Part shown: positions 5,700 to 6,097 of the stretch, piece after piece | Layout of the letters: each line of letters opens with the position of its first letter | How positions within the stretch are numbered: position 1 is the first letter of the stretch | Assembly: GCA_003021335.1 (NCBI GenBank) | Contig: PXQL01000034.1 | Coordinates: forward strand, 1 to 6,097 | Origin: Halobacteriales archaeon QH_10_67_13 | GTDB lineage: Archaea > Halobacteriota > Halobacteria > Halobacteriales > Haloarculaceae | Direction: 5' to 3' | DNA length: 6,097 nucleotides | Position numbers and translations under genes: made by a program | Notes under the pieces: model-generated | What the model saw: the letters and a program-made list of their open reading frames with translations, nothing else | Database searches by the model: none | What the model was told of the DNA's origin: nothing

Positions 5700-5864
5700 C
5701 TACCGGAGCCGCTCGAGCACCGACGGCCGCACCAGGAGCACGCCGGTCGCGACCGCGAGCCCGACCGTCACGAACGCGAACATCAATCCGGCACCGACGA
5801 CGACGAGCGCCGGCACCAGGAACAATCCCGCGAGCGCCGCGAGTCGCGCTCCGATCGGTCCCAT
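5700..5864 (-). CDS. 54-residue hydrophobic membrane protein, hypothetical
   Basis: Read on the minus strand from CAT 5862-5864, the frame encodes 54 residues starting MGPIGARLAALAGLFLVPAL and ending VRPSVLERLR before a TAG (5700-5702). Residues 8-45 contain no charged residue; 38 hydrophobic positions are enough for two short helices turning near the Gly-Ala-Gly at 24-26. Arg7 before and Arg46 after fit a hairpin with both ends in the cytoplasm. A strong TATA-like box (ATTTTTAT, minus strand) lies about 26 nt upstream of the ATG, as expected for a leaderless gene. It follows the RNase H-like gene on the same strand after 44 nt, but the box suggests independent transcription. I do not recognise a family; such tiny membrane proteins are common and mostly unstudied in haloarchaea. 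Confidence 0.75.
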   Translation of the reverse strand: MGPIGARLAALAGLFLVPALVVVGAGLMFAFVTVGLAVATGVLLVRPSVLERLR

Positions 5865-5886
5865 ACCTCCACGACCCAGCCGACGG

Positions 5887-5894
5887 ATAAAAAT
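5887..5894 (-). promoter_or_regulatory. TATA-like box of the 54-residue membrane protein gene
   Basis: The minus strand reads ATTTTTAT, the most AT-rich octamer I notice in the window, centred about 26 nt upstream of the ATG at 5864 and inside the 44-nt gap after the RNase H-like gene. The placement predicts a leaderless transcript. Its T-rich character could also help terminate the upstream gene. Confidence 0.65.
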
Positions 5895-5908
5895 CCCGGC
5901 GGATCAGG

Positions 5909-6097
5909 CTACGGCCGGCCCTCGGGAAACAGCCGCTCGTCGAGGGCTTCGACCGTCCGCTCGAGTACCGGCACCATGTTCTCGGTGTCCTCACGGTTGT
6001 ACGCGATCAGCCGCTCTAGGGCCCCGTCGACGCCCCGTTCGTGCTCGCGCCAGAGTCGGACCGCCTCGCGGCCGTCGACGTCGGGCAGCTCGCGGTC
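5909..6097 (-). CDS. RNase H-like (DEDDy/YprB-type) exonuclease domain protein, C-terminal part
   Basis: The frame runs in from the right edge and ends at a TAG (5909-5911), giving the last 62 residues of a minus-strand gene whose start lies outside the window. The visible stretch has GREAVRLWREHERG (residues 9-22), ALERLIAYNREDTENM (26-41) and a helical end. YNRED fits the Exo III motif YxxxD of DEDDy 3'-5' exonucleases, and the pattern LWRxxExG...ALxxLIxYNxEDTxN is what I recall from haloarchaeal RNase H-like domain proteins (COG3359, YprB-like). The other catalytic acidic residues (Exo I and II) would lie upstream and cannot be checked. Expected role: a DNA or RNA 3'-5' exonuclease of unknown target. 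The 54-residue gene follows 44 nt downstream. Confidence 0.8.
   Translation of the reverse strand, partial: DRELPDVDGREAVRLWREHERGVDGALERLIAYNREDTENMVPVLERTVEALDERLFPEGRP

Noticed and set aside
1..6097. Mobile element, CRISPR array, tRNA, toxin-antitoxin or defence system
   Set aside because: I saw no transposase or integrase motifs, no regularly spaced repeats, no tRNA-like cloverleaf and no paired small toxin/antitoxin genes; the genes present belong to conserved haloarchaeal families.

Overview
The window looks like chromosomal DNA of a halophilic archaeon (class Halobacteria). The basis is very high G+C, acidic Asp/Glu-rich proteins, AT-rich TATA-like boxes 26-29 nt upstream of start codons with essentially no leader, and two archaea-typical proteins: GatD (the archaeal tRNA amidotransferase subunit) and a DUF5803-type membrane protein. 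The genus cannot be resolved by eye.

Layout, left to right. (1) The 3' end of a membrane-anchored DUF5803-type protein (+). (2) A CinA-N-type nucleotide/molybdopterin-binding-fold protein (+). (3) A 41-residue single-pass membrane protein on the minus strand, whose tail overlaps the CinA-like gene. (4) A COG3199-type ATP-NAD/AcoX kinase family protein (+), divergent from the small gene. (5) A minus-strand pair, gatD followed by a long GNAT acetyltransferase, joined by a 4-nt ATGA stop/start overlap. The GNAT gene meets the kinase gene tail to tail with a 4-nt overlap. (6) Divergent from gatD, a metallo-beta-lactamase-fold hydrolase with a C-terminal winged helix (+), the LACTB2-like architecture. 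(7) A 54-residue, very hydrophobic hairpin-type membrane protein (-). (8) The 3' end of a DEDDy-type RNase H-like exonuclease (-), cut by the right edge.

The region is densely packed: the longest stretch without a gene is about 93 bases (1299-1391) and it holds two divergent promoters. Most of the content is core or conserved-accessory haloarchaeal metabolism: tRNA-Gln charging by transamidation, NAD-type phosphorylation, acyl transfer and hydrolase chemistry. I see no mobile element, CRISPR array, tRNA or rRNA, and no evidence for a new defence or mobile system. The least described items are the two tiny membrane proteins, each with its own good TATA-like box, and the enzyme-family members whose substrates are not known.
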